Shown: positions 1-6,148 of the stretch, in pieces
Layout: each line of letters starts with the position of its first letter
How positions within the stretch are numbered: the stretch's first letter is position 1
From: Beijerinckiaceae bacterium
Lineage (GTDB): Bacteria > Pseudomonadota > Alphaproteobacteria > Rhizobiales > Beijerinckiaceae
DNA length: 8,200 nucleotides
Direction: 5' to 3'
Assembly (NCBI GenBank): GCA_947456315.1
Contig: CANGRU010000060.1
Coordinates: forward strand, 1-8,200
Position numbers and translations under genes: made by a program
Notes under the pieces: generated by a model
Seen by the model: the letters and a program-made list of their open reading frames with translations, nothing else
What the model was told of the DNA's origin: nothing
Databases searched by the model: none

Positions 1-286
1 CTACGAGAATTTCGTCTCCAAGATTGATGAGAGCGCACATCGCGATTGGCCCGAGTGGATGGGCAAGATCGATTTCACCGGCCTCAAGCTGAAACTGCTC
101 TCCTCCATTGTCGCCATTTCCGGCATCCAGCTTTTGAAGACTTTCATGAATGTCAAAAATGTGTCTGATCGCGACATTATGTGGTCGGTCATCATTCACA
201 TGGTCTTCGTGATCTCCGGCATTATTCTGGCCTGGACCGACAAGATCAGTGGCGAGGCACATTCAGCCAACGACAAAGCGCATTGA
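1..286 (+). CDS. yqhA: UPF0114 (YqhA-family) inner-membrane protein, 3' end only
   Basis: The gene enters from the left edge; the reading frame begins at base 2 and 94 residues plus a TGA stop are visible. The family has about 160-180 residues, so the N-terminal part and first membrane segments lie outside the window. The visible opening YENFVS, the later SIVAISGI and the WSVIIHMVFVISG stretch match the C-terminal half of E. coli YqhA closely, recalled from memory. Two hydrophobic segments can be seen, roughly visible residues 32-50 and 60-78, followed by a short polar tail. YqhA proteins are predicted integral inner-membrane proteins and their function is not established, so none is assigned here. 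The stop is immediately followed by the stop of the convergent mepA gene, leaving no intergenic space. Confidence 0.9.
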   Translation, partial: YENFVSKIDESAHRDWPEWMGKIDFTGLKLKLLSSIVAISGIQLLKTFMNVKNVSDRDIMWSVIIHMVFVISGIILAWTDKISGEAHSANDKAH

Positions 287-1231
287 TCATTTCGCATCGA
301 GCACGGCGCGACAAGCGCCGGGCAATTGCGCAAGCGTCACGGGCTTGGGCTGTTTTTCAGGCGGCACCGGCTTGGGGTGCAGCGCTTCATCGGTGAACCA
401 CCACTCCAGTGTCTTGTCGCACCCCTCGCTCATGGGTGGCGGCTCTTGCGCGCGGCAGGATTCATCTCCTGCCGGACAGGCAAGGCGAATGTGAAAATGG
501 TAATTATGCCCGTAAAAGGGCCTTATCTTGCCAAGCCATGAACGATCACCCCGCACATTTTGGCAGAGCGCTTTCTTGATCGCCGGATTGACGAAGACAC
601 GTTCCACGGCAGTTTGCTGAGCCACATGTTTTAAAAGCGCCATGTGAGACGCACCAAACAGCTGTGGCTCGACATCCAGCCAATCCTCGCGCACCAGATT
701 GGTGGCAGACATGTCTTCCCGCTCCTGGCGTGTCAGTCGGCGATCCGGCATCGGCGTGAACCAGACATCGGCATCGAGCCCGATCTGATGCGAGGCATGT
801 CCGGTCAGCATCGGCCCGCCACGCGGTTGCGACATGTCACCGACCAGAAGACCCGGCCAGATCTGTTGTGCGCGCATCTCGCGTGAGACACGCTGCAAAA
901 ACGACACAAGTGCGGGATGGCCCCAATTGCGATTGCGCGACAGGCGCATGGCCTGCCAAGCGTCGCCGTCGGTCGGCAGCATGTCCGCACCCGCCAGACA
1001 ACCGCGCGAATAAAAGCCGATGGGCTGTGGTGTCATTCTGGCGGGCGTGGGGCGACGGCCAAACAATTCTTTGGCGGGCAGCGCCGGATCATCCGGATTG
1101 GCAAGCGGTGGAAGCGGCTTGGGATTAAGCGTTCCCGCATCTTGCGCCTGTGCTGGCAGAAGCGTCAGGCTCACAAGCAGTGCGAGGCCGATGAAACCGT
1201 CCTTGCGAGCGAAGCGAAGCAACCCAGACAT
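287..1231 (-). CDS. mepA: Penicillin-insensitive murein endopeptidase (peptidase M74, MepA)
   Basis: MepA is a periplasmic zinc metallopeptidase of the LAS group that cuts the D-alanyl-meso-diaminopimelate cross-bridge of peptidoglycan. The 314-residue product shows a signal peptide (residues 1-29: basic n-region, hydrophobic core 13-25, AQA cleavage site before Gln30). The metal-binding motif GHASHQIGLDAD lies at 144-155 (H145, H148, D155) and the second motif GHNYHFH at 241-247 (H242, H245, H247), spaced as in E. coli MepA. Six cysteines (78, 223, 252, 259, 271, 307) match the three disulfides known for the E. coli enzyme, which fits a periplasmic location. The start is set at 1231 because GGAGG (1237-1241) sits 5 nt upstream; the open frame continues to an ATG at 1285, but that would overlap purU and hide the signal peptide. 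It lies 22 nt downstream of purU on the same strand, so the two are probably cotranscribed. Codons 2-12 are made from a genomic repeat (see 1198-1226). Confidence 0.95.
   Translation of the reverse strand: MSGLLRFARKDGFIGLALLVSLTLLPAQAQDAGTLNPKPLPPLANPDDPALPAKELFGRRPTPARMTPQPIGFYSRGCLAGADMLPTDGDAWQAMRLSRNRNWGHPALVSFLQRVSREMRAQQIWPGLLVGDMSQPRGGPMLTGHASHQIGLDADVWFTPMPDRRLTRQEREDMSATNLVREDWLDVEPQLFGASHMALLKHVAQQTAVERVFVNPAIKKALCQNVRGDRSWLGKIRPFYGHNYHFHIRLACPAGDESCRAQEPPPMSEGCDKTLEWWFTDEALHPKPVPPEKQPKPVTLAQLPGACRAVLDAK
1198..1226 (+). repeat. Solo half-copy of the palindromic repeat, inside the mepA coding region
   Basis: This 29-nt stretch matches 26 of 29 bases of the left arm of the intergenic palindrome at 3502-3530. 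The differences are at 1202, 1212 and 1223. No complementary second arm is present nearby, so it is a single half-unit. In mepA it is read on the minus strand and encodes most of residues 2-12 (core GLLRFARKDG), the positively charged n-region of the signal peptide. Read on the plus strand it gives SLRAKRSNP, a peptide string I recall from spurious ORFs over this kind of alphaproteobacterial repeat. Confidence 0.75.
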
Positions 1232-1236
1232 TGCAG

Positions 1237-1241
1237 CCTCC
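1237..1241 (-). promoter_or_regulatory. Ribosome binding site that decides the mepA start
   Basis: On the minus strand GGAGG is followed by the 5-nt spacer CTGCA and the ATG at 1231. This is the best Shine-Dalgarno match near the mepA 5' end and supports starting at 1231 rather than at the in-frame ATG at 1285. It lies in the 22-nt gap after the purU stop. Confidence 0.75.
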
Positions 1242-1253
1242 GCGCAGGGGCGA

Positions 1254-2129
1254 CTAGTCTCCGAAGACCACCGTCTTGGATCCATTCAGAATGACGCGAT
1301 CTTCCAGATGGTGGCGCACAGCGCGCGCGAGCACGCGACGCTCAATGTCACGACCCTTGCGCACAAGATCTTCGGGCAAATCGCGATGGCTGATGCGCTC
1401 CACATCCTGCTCGATGATCGGACCTTCATCGAGGTCTGACGTCACATAATGCGCGGTTGCGCCAATCAGCTTCACGCCGCGCGTATGCGCCTGCTTGTAA
1501 GGGTTTGCACCCTTGAAGCCCGGCAGGAAGGAGTGATGAATGTTGATGCAGCGGCCCGACAATTTGGCCGAGAGGCCTTCTGACAAAATCTGCATGTAGC
1601 GCGCCAGCACAACAAGATCAGCCTTGGTCTCGCGCACGAGTGTCCATAGCTGCGCTTCCTGTTCCATCTTGGTGTCGCGCGACACGGGAAGATGATGAAA
1701 GGGCGCGCCGTCAAAATCGAGATGCGCGTAAGTTTCGCGCGGATGATTGGCGACAATGCCGGCCAGTTCCATCGGCAATTCACCAATGCGCCAGCGATAG
1801 AGCAGATCGGCCAGACAATGGTCGAATTTCGACACCAGCACCAGCACGCGCTTTTTCTGCGCGGTGGCGCGCATGGTCCAGTTCATGCTGAATTTGGTGC
1901 CGAGCTCGGCAAAGCCGGCATGCACCTTGTCAAAGGTCACATCTTCCACGCCATTGAAGACGACACGCATGAAGAACACATTGGTCTGTGTGTCATCATA
2001 TTGCTGGGCGTCGAGAATGTTGCAGCCGTGGCCAAACAGATAGGTCGAGACACCCGCGACAATGCCGGGCTTGTTGGGGCAAGAGAGTGTCAGGACATAT
2101 TGGGCGCTGGGCATCGGAGCGGCAGACAT
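1254..2129 (-). CDS. purU: Formyltetrahydrofolate deformylase (PurU)
   Basis: PurU hydrolyses 10-formyltetrahydrofolate to formate and tetrahydrofolate in the cytoplasm, balancing one-carbon pools and supplying formate for PurT where that enzyme exists. The 291-residue product has an N-terminal ACT domain (about 10-85; motif [15 protein letters not shown] near 17-31) and a formyltransferase-fold hydrolase domain (about 93-270). The catalytic triad of the family is visible as N196 and H198 in [17 protein letters not shown] and D234 in LDEGPIIEQ. Length fits the usual 280-295. The start is the ATG at 2129, preceded by GGAAGAAG (2135-2142); an in-frame TTG at 2144 is rejected because it lies upstream of that ribosome binding site. 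A promoter-like element and a leader hairpin lie just upstream, and mepA follows 22 nt after the stop. Alphaproteobacteria often carry more than one purU, so a paralogue elsewhere is possible. Confidence 0.96.
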   Translation of the reverse strand: MSAAPMPSAQYVLTLSCPNKPGIVAGVSTYLFGHGCNILDAQQYDDTQTNVFFMRVVFNGVEDVTFDKVHAGFAELGTKFSMNWTMRATAQKKRVLVLVSKFDHCLADLLYRWRIGELPMELAGIVANHPRETYAHLDFDGAPFHHLPVSRDTKMEQEAQLWTLVRETKADLVVLARYMQILSEGLSAKLSGRCINIHHSFLPGFKGANPYKQAHTRGVKLIGATAHYVTSDLDEGPIIEQDVERISHRDLPEDLVRKGRDIERRVLARAVRHHLEDRVILNGSKTVVFGD

Positions 2130-2156
2130 GTGAGCTTCTTCCAAACGAGGTACATT

Positions 2157-2173
2157 GCCCCCAGATCGGGGGC
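2157..2173 (-). promoter_or_regulatory. GC-rich hairpin in the purU 5' leader
   Basis: GCCCCC (2157-2162) and GGGGGC (2168-2173) form a perfect 6-bp all-GC stem with a 5-nt loop. On the purU strand it starts where transcription is predicted to begin, about 7 nt after the CTATAT box, and ends 27 nt before the ATG. It could protect the mRNA 5' end or be a protein-binding palindrome. Read on the plus strand it is followed by only three T residues, so it is not a good terminator. The stem is seen; a role is inferred. Confidence 0.5.
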
Positions 2174-2179
2174 TTTGTG

Positions 2180-2208
2180 ATATAGGCCAATCCAGCTCCC
2201 AACCTCAA
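2180..2208 (-). promoter_or_regulatory. Candidate purU-mepA promoter
   Basis: On the minus strand TTGAGG (2203-2208, 4 of 6 to TTGACA) and CTATAT (2180-2185, the box typical of alphaproteobacterial housekeeping promoters) are separated by exactly 17 nt. Predicted transcription starts near 2173, giving a leader of about 44 nt that begins with the hairpin at 2157-2173. It is the only good promoter-like element seen upstream of purU, and mepA shows none of its own. Confidence 0.5.
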
Positions 2209-2215
2209 CCGCGCC

Positions 2216-2245
2216 TTGACGCCATCAGCGCCAGACGCCTAAAAT
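2216..2245 (+). promoter_or_regulatory. Candidate pcaF promoter
   Basis: TTGACG (2216-2221, 5 of 6 to consensus, preceded by C as in the alphaproteobacterial CTTGAC form) and TAAAAT (2240-2245, 5 of 6) are separated by 18 nt. Transcription would begin near 2252, giving a leader of about 43 nt. Its -35 box is only 7 bp from that of the divergent purU promoter, so activity on one side could affect the other. Confidence 0.5.
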
Positions 2246-2263
2246 GTTCGTAATCCGCCCATA

Positions 2264-2280
2264 TGTTCTCTATGCGAACA
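2264..2280. promoter_or_regulatory. Inverted repeat in the pcaF leader, possible operator
   Basis: TGTTC (2264-2268) and GAACA (2276-2280) are perfect inverted half-sites 7 bp apart. A further TGTTCG at 2245-2250 overlaps the end of the pcaF -10 box and can also pair with CGAACA at 2275-2280. The layout, just downstream of the predicted start and upstream of the AAGGAA ribosome binding site (2284-2289), would suit a repressor. IclR-family regulators of aromatic catabolism (PcaR/PcaU/PobR) bind palindromes with GTTCG-type ends, so such a regulator is a reasonable guess, but none is encoded in the window. Confidence 0.4.
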
Positions 2281-2294
2281 CTTAAGGAAAGATC

Positions 2295-3500
2295 ATGACC
2301 GAAGCCTTCCTTTGCTCTGGCCTGCGCACGCCTATCGGCCGCTATGCTGGCGCGCTCTCTTCTGTGCGCCCCGATGACATGCTGGCTTTCGTCATCCGCG
2401 AGCTGATGGCGCGCCATCCGCAAATTCCGGGCGAAGCCATTGACGAGATTTTTGCCGGCTGCGCCAACCAGGCGGGCGAGGACAATCGCAATGTCGCGCG
2501 CATGGCCGGTCTGCTCTCCGGCCTGCCGCTCAGCGTACCGGGCACCACACTGAACCGCCTCTGCGGCTCTGGCATGGATGCCGTGGGCACGGCGGCGCGT
2601 GCGGTGAAATCCGGCGAATGCGAACTGGTCATTGCAGGTGGCGTGGAAAGCATGTCGCGCGCGCCCTTCGTCATGAACAAAGCCACAGAAGCTTTCTCGC
2701 GTGCGGCGGAAGTGCATGACACGACAATTGGCTGGCGCTTCATCAATCCTCTGATGAAGGCACAATATGGCGTCGATTCCATGCCGGAAACTGCCGAGAA
2801 CTTGGCCGAAGACAAGCAGATCTCGCGCGCCGATCAGGACGCCTTTGCTTTCCGCTCGCAAGCGCGTGCCGCCAAGGCGATCGCTGCTGGCCGCTTTGCC
2901 AAGGAAATCGTCGCCTATGAGATCAAGGATCGCAAAGGCAATATCACCCGCGTCGAGCGCGACGAGCATCCGCGTGAAACCACGATTGAAAAGCTGGCCG
3001 CTCTTGGCACACCGTTCCGCAAAGGCGGCTCGATCACGGCTGGCAATGCCTCGGGCGTGAATGATGGCGCAGCTGCGATGATCATCGCCTCGGCCCGTGC
3101 GGTTGAAAAATATGGCCTGACACCTTTGGCCCGCATCAATGGCTTAGCGACAGCCGGCTGTGCACCGCGCATCATGGGCTTTGGCCCTGTGCCCGCCACG
3201 CAGAAACTGATGGACCGTTTGGGACTGAAGATTTCTGACTTCGATGTGTGCGAATTCAATGAGGCCTTCGCCGCACAGGCGCTTGCCTGCACACGCGCCC
3301 TTGGCCTGCCCGACGACGCCGAACATGTAAACCCGAATGGCGGCGCGATTGCGCTGGGTCATCCGCTCGGCATGTCGGGTGCGCGCCTTGCCCTGACGGC
3401 TGCGATTGAAATGAACGAGCGGAGCCAGAAGCGTGCGCTGGCGACCATGTGCATTGGTGTGGGCCAGGGCATTGCACTGTCGCTGGAGGCTGTGCGCTGA
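2295..3500 (+). CDS. pcaF: 3-Oxoadipyl-CoA thiolase (beta-ketoadipyl-CoA thiolase, PcaF/PaaJ type)
   Basis: The enzyme cleaves 3-oxoadipyl-CoA with CoA into succinyl-CoA and acetyl-CoA, the last step of the beta-ketoadipate route for protocatechuate and catechol and also of phenylacetate breakdown. The 401-residue product has the usual thiolase length and residues: nucleophile C90 in NRLCGSGMDAVGTAAR, NEAF at 322-325, H356 in GHPLGMSGAR, and C386 in CIGVGQG. PcaF-type strings separate it from generic acetyl-CoA acetyltransferases: GCANQAGEDNRNVARMAGLL (55-74), TTIGWRFINPLMKAQYGVDS (143-162) and PRIMGFGPVPA (291-301). The ATG at 2295 follows AAGGAA (2284-2289). It stands alone, without pcaIJ, with its own promoter-like element and a possible operator. 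A palindromic repeat starts right after its stop. PcaF and PaaJ cannot be told apart here. Confidence 0.93.
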   Translation: MTEAFLCSGLRTPIGRYAGALSSVRPDDMLAFVIRELMARHPQIPGEAIDEIFAGCANQAGEDNRNVARMAGLLSGLPLSVPGTTLNRLCGSGMDAVGTAARAVKSGECELVIAGGVESMSRAPFVMNKATEAFSRAAEVHDTTIGWRFINPLMKAQYGVDSMPETAENLAEDKQISRADQDAFAFRSQARAAKAIAAGRFAKEIVAYEIKDRKGNITRVERDEHPRETTIEKLAALGTPFRKGGSITAGNASGVNDGAAAMIIASARAVEKYGLTPLARINGLATAGCAPRIMGFGPVPATQKLMDRLGLKISDFDVCEFNEAFAAQALACTRALGLPDDAEHVNPNGGAIALGHPLGMSGARLALTAAIEMNERSQKRALATMCIGVGQGIALSLEAVR

Positions 3501-3501
3501 T

Positions 3502-3595
3502 CGTCATTGCGAGCGTAGCGAAGCAATCCATGGCGCAATAACTCAGAAATGAGTAACATGGATTGCCGCGTCGCCTACGGCTCCTCGCAATGACG
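3502..3595. repeat. Intergenic palindromic repeat (REP-like, alphaproteobacterial CGTCATTGCGAG family)
   Basis: Outer arms CGTCATTGCGAG (3502-3513) and CTCGCAATGACG (3584-3595) pair perfectly over 12 bp. Middle segments CGTAGCGA (3514-3521) and TCGCCTACG (3571-3579) pair with one bulged base. Inner arms GCAATCCATG (3523-3532) and CATGGATTGC (3557-3566) pair over 10 bp. The tip holds a small ACTCA-GAAA-TGAGT hairpin (3541-3554). The element begins one base after the pcaF stop and ends 20 nt before the next ATG, so it fills almost the whole gap. It could limit read-through or stabilise the pcaF mRNA 3' end; there is no T-tract, so it is not a typical terminator. The family match is from memory, and a half-copy at 1198-1226 shows it is repeated in this genome. 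Confidence 0.85.
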
Positions 3596-3615
3596 GCGCG
3601 GGTGCGGAGCAGGAC

Positions 3616-4440
3616 ATGAAAATCGCGCTCATCCAGATGAACTCGACCGACGACAAAGCTGCCAATCTGGAACAGGCACGTCGGCTGATCGAAGATTGCG
3701 TGGCCAAAGAAAATCCCGACTGGATTGGTCTGCCGGAAGTGTTCTCTTTTCTGGGTGGCTCGCGCAAAGACAAAGTCGCTGCCGCAGAAGAATTCCCTGA
3801 TGGCGAGGCCTATCAATTGATGCGCGAGCTTGCCGCCCGCCACCGCGTGCATATTCATGCGGGGTCCATGCTCGAACATATTCGTGGCGAGGAACGGCTC
3901 GGCAATACGACTGTTGTCTTCAACCGCTTGGGCGAAGACATCGCGCGCTATCGCAAAATCCATATGTTTGATGTCACCACGCCCGATGGCATGGTCTATC
4001 GTGAAAGCGATGTCATGAAGCCCGGTGACAGCGCTGTCGCTTATGATTGCGAAGGGCTCACCATTGGTTGCGCCATTTGCTATGATGTGCGCTTTCCGGC
4101 GCTGTTTGATGCACTCAGCAAACGTGGTGCCGATCTGATCGTGCTGCCGGCCGCTTTCACCTTGCAGACCGGCAAAGATCATTGGGAGGTCTTGTGTCGC
4201 GCTCGCGCGATTGAGACGCAGACTTATTTTGCAGCCCCCGCCCAGACGGGGCAATTCCGTCAAGGTGCCGAAATGCGCTCGACCTACGGACACTCACTTG
4301 TCGCTGACCCGTGGGGTTTGGTGATCGCGCGTGCATCTGATGGCATAGGTTACACCACAGCACAGATTGATCGCGAGCTGATCAAACGCGTGCGCGCGCA
4401 AATTCCGGTCGCGCAACACAAGGTTGATATGAAGCCGTGA
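3616..4440 (+). CDS. Carbon-nitrogen hydrolase (nitrilase superfamily), Nit1-like, probable deaminated-glutathione amidase
   Basis: A cytoplasmic amidase of the nitrilase superfamily, 274 residues, the usual length for the single-domain Nit group. The Glu-Lys-Cys triad is visible: E41 in LPEVFSF, K114 in YRKIHMFDV, and C155 in CAICYDVRFP. The strings YRKIHMFDV, YRESDVMKPG, PAAFTLQTGKDHWEVL and ARAIETQTYFAAPAQTG are typical of Nit1/YbeM-like enzymes that hydrolyse deaminated glutathione, a side product of transaminases. An omega-amidase acting on 2-oxoglutaramate is the main alternative, and substrate cannot be settled from sequence. The start at 3616 has GGAG (3606-3609) 6 nt upstream. In many alphaproteobacteria this gene sits beside grxC (from memory); here it follows pcaF and the repeat instead. 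It overlaps the kinase gene by 4 nt, which suggests translational coupling. Confidence 0.88.
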   Translation: MKIALIQMNSTDDKAANLEQARRLIEDCVAKENPDWIGLPEVFSFLGGSRKDKVAAAEEFPDGEAYQLMRELAARHRVHIHAGSMLEHIRGEERLGNTTVVFNRLGEDIARYRKIHMFDVTTPDGMVYRESDVMKPGDSAVAYDCEGLTIGCAICYDVRFPALFDALSKRGADLIVLPAAFTLQTGKDHWEVLCRARAIETQTYFAAPAQTGQFRQGAEMRSTYGHSLVADPWGLVIARASDGIGYTTAQIDRELIKRVRAQIPVAQHKVDMKP

Positions 4441-5351
4441 CGCGCATCACTGTCACGGGCGAGGCTTTGGTTGATTATGTGCCCGACGGCTCAGGCACGT
4501 TGCAATGGACGCCCGGTGGCTCCGGCCTCAACACAGCGCTGGCACTGGCGCGGCTTGGCATCAATGCATGTTTTGCAGGCAGCCTGTCACAGGATGCTGA
4601 TGGAAAGCGTCTGTCCGCTTTCATGCGTGATGAAAACATCGATCTGACGCATGCGCATATCAGCGCAAAATCCTGTCCGCATGTGATCGTCCACAATAAT
4701 GCCCAAGGCGTGCCGACCTATAATCTTCATCTGGCCGGCAGCGCGCTGGAAGATGCACCCGCTTGCTGGTCATGGGATGGCGACGCGAAGCATGTTCATG
4801 CCACATCTTTTGCTGCCACATTGGGGCCATGTGGCGAGGCCAGTTTAGCGGCCTTGCGCGCCACGCGCGGATTCATAACAAGCAGTTTCGATCCCAATCT
4901 GCGCGCCAGTGTTTTTCCTGATCGCAGCACAATTCCGCTCTTGCTTGCCCGGCGCATCAGGCATGCGGATATTGTCAAAGTCTCCAGTGAAGATCTCGAT
5001 GTGCTGGCGCCGGGTATTTTGCATGATCATGTCATCAGTGAATGGCGCGCACTGGGGCCGAAGCTTCTCATTGTCACACGCGGCGCAAAAGGCGCGATAG
5101 CATTCTTTGAAAACAGCCAAGTGGAAGTGGCCGCCTGTCCGGTGACCGTCCGCGATACAATTGGTGCGGGTGACACATTCATGGGCGCCTTTTTGGCGAT
5201 CATGGCGCAAGACAATTGTCTGGGTGCATGGCCGCCGCAGCTTTCACCGGATCAGGTCGCGCATTGGCTGGCTTTTGCGAGCAAAGCGGCAAGCCTTTGC
5301 TGCATGCGCGCGGGCGCCAATCCGCCAAGGCTCGCAGAGTTGCGTGCGTAA
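4437..5351 (+). CDS. PfkB-family carbohydrate kinase (fructokinase-like)
   Basis: A ribokinase/PfkB-fold kinase that would phosphorylate a sugar or related hydroxyl compound with ATP in the cytoplasm. The 304-residue product shows the N-terminal glycine motif PGGSGLNTALALARLG (26-41), FDPNLR (151-156) and VKVSSEDLDVL (180-190) as in fructokinase-like members, VTRGAKGA (213-220), and the C-terminal signature DTIGAGDTFMGAFL (240-253) with D246 as the expected catalytic base. Substrate is not predictable; fructose, 2-keto-3-deoxygluconate or a nucleoside are possible. The start is a GTG at 4437 within the GTGA overlap with the amidase stop, so translation probably depends on that gene. The amidase-kinase pair is therefore likely one transcript. 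An 83-nt gap separates it from rph. Confidence 0.87.
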   Translation: MTRITVTGEALVDYVPDGSGTLQWTPGGSGLNTALALARLGINACFAGSLSQDADGKRLSAFMRDENIDLTHAHISAKSCPHVIVHNNAQGVPTYNLHLAGSALEDAPACWSWDGDAKHVHATSFAATLGPCGEASLAALRATRGFITSSFDPNLRASVFPDRSTIPLLLARRIRHADIVKVSSEDLDVLAPGILHDHVISEWRALGPKLLIVTRGAKGAIAFFENSQVEVAACPVTVRDTIGAGDTFMGAFLAIMAQDNCLGAWPPQLSPDQVAHWLAFASKAASLCCMRAGANPPRLAELRA

Positions 5352-5434
5352 TCGGGCTGTCAGCGATTTTGGTTGCTTCGATTCACCAGAGCGCCTAGAG
5401 AAGCGCGCTATCTTTTGGCTTTAAGGAAATTCTC

Positions 5435-6148
5435 ATGCGTCCCTCCCAACGCGCCCATGATCAGATGCGTCTTGTCACGCTGGAGCGCAATGTTGCGCGC
5501 TATGCGGAAGGCTCATGCTTGGTGAAATTCGGTGAGACGCATGTTCTGTGCACCGCCTCTCTCGAAGACAAGCCGCCCATGTGGCTGCGCGGACAGGGCC
5601 GCGGCTGGATCACAGCAGAATATTCCATGCTGCCACGCGCCACAGCAACGCGCACGCGCCGTGAAGTGACCGCAGGCAAGCCGTCCGGTCGCACGCAGGA
5701 AATCCAGCGCCTCATCGGCCGCTCGCTGCGTGCCGTTGTTGATTTGCAGGCTTTGGGTGAACGCCAGATCACGCTCGATTGCGATGTCCTGCAGGCTGAT
5801 GGTGGCACGCGCACAGCTGCCATCACCGGCGCATGGGTTGCTATGTATGATTGCCTGAAGTGGATGCGCGGCCGCTCGATCATCAAGGATATGCCGATCC
5901 GCGATCACGTCGCCGCCATATCGTGCGGCGTGACCAAGGGCACAGCGGTGCTCGATCTCGACTATGCCGAAGATTCCACCGCCGAGACCGATGCCAATTT
6001 TGTGATGACGGGCTCGGGCGGTCTGGTTGAGATCCAGGCGACCGCCGAAGGTGCGATCTTCACGCAGGACCAGCTCACCGCCATGATGGACCTGGCGCGC
6101 CATGGCATTGGCCAGCTGGTGGACCTGCAAAAAAGCACCGTCGCCTGA
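5435..6148 (+). CDS. rph: Ribonuclease PH (tRNA nucleotidyltransferase)
   Basis: RNase PH is a phosphate-dependent 3'-5' exoribonuclease that trims tRNA precursors and helps degrade structured RNA; it forms a hexamer in the cytoplasm. The 237-residue product has normal length and nearly all family signatures: [19 protein letters not shown] (24-42), [16 protein letters not shown] (55-70), [17 protein letters not shown] (84-100) with phosphate-contact R86, and [14 protein letters not shown] (115-128) with T125 and R126. The acidic cluster [13 protein letters not shown] (174-186) supplies the likely metal-binding aspartates. The C-terminal region is intact, unlike the frameshifted E. coli K-12 copy. 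The ATG at 5435 follows AAGGA (5423-5427). In many alphaproteobacteria rph is followed by rdgB and hemW (from memory), but neither follows here. Confidence 0.96.
   Translation: MRPSQRAHDQMRLVTLERNVARYAEGSCLVKFGETHVLCTASLEDKPPMWLRGQGRGWITAEYSMLPRATATRTRREVTAGKPSGRTQEIQRLIGRSLRAVVDLQALGERQITLDCDVLQADGGTRTAAITGAWVAMYDCLKWMRGRSIIKDMPIRDHVAAISCGVTKGTAVLDLDYAEDSTAETDANFVMTGSGGLVEIQATAEGAIFTQDQLTAMMDLARHGIGQLVDLQKSTVA

Noticed and set aside
1232..1285. Upstream ATG for mepA at 1285
   Set aside because: It would overlap the purU 3' end by about 30 nt and put 18 non-signal residues before a clear signal peptide; GGAGG sits correctly for 1231.
2130..2144. TTG start for purU at 2144
   Set aside because: The TTG lies within or before the GGAAGAAG ribosome binding site that serves the ATG at 2129.
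2205..2969. Long minus-strand open frame (254 codons) antisense to pcaF and the purU/pcaF intergenic region
   Set aside because: It mirrors a strongly recognised thiolase, has no family motif, is rich in Arg/Ala/His/Gly as GC-rich shadows are, and runs into a promoter region.
3256..4293. Minus-strand open frame of 345 codons across the amidase, the palindromic repeat and the end of pcaF
   Set aside because: It is antisense to two certain genes and part of it is just the repeat translated; no coherent domain is visible.
5371..5380. GGTTGCTTCG before rph, resembling part of the palindromic repeat
   Set aside because: Only 10 bases match and the flanks do not; this is within chance expectation.
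5390..5416. AGCGC/GCGCT hairpin followed by ATCTTTT between the kinase gene and rph, a possible weak terminator
   Set aside because: The stem is only 5 bp with a 10-nt loop and the T-run is short and interrupted.
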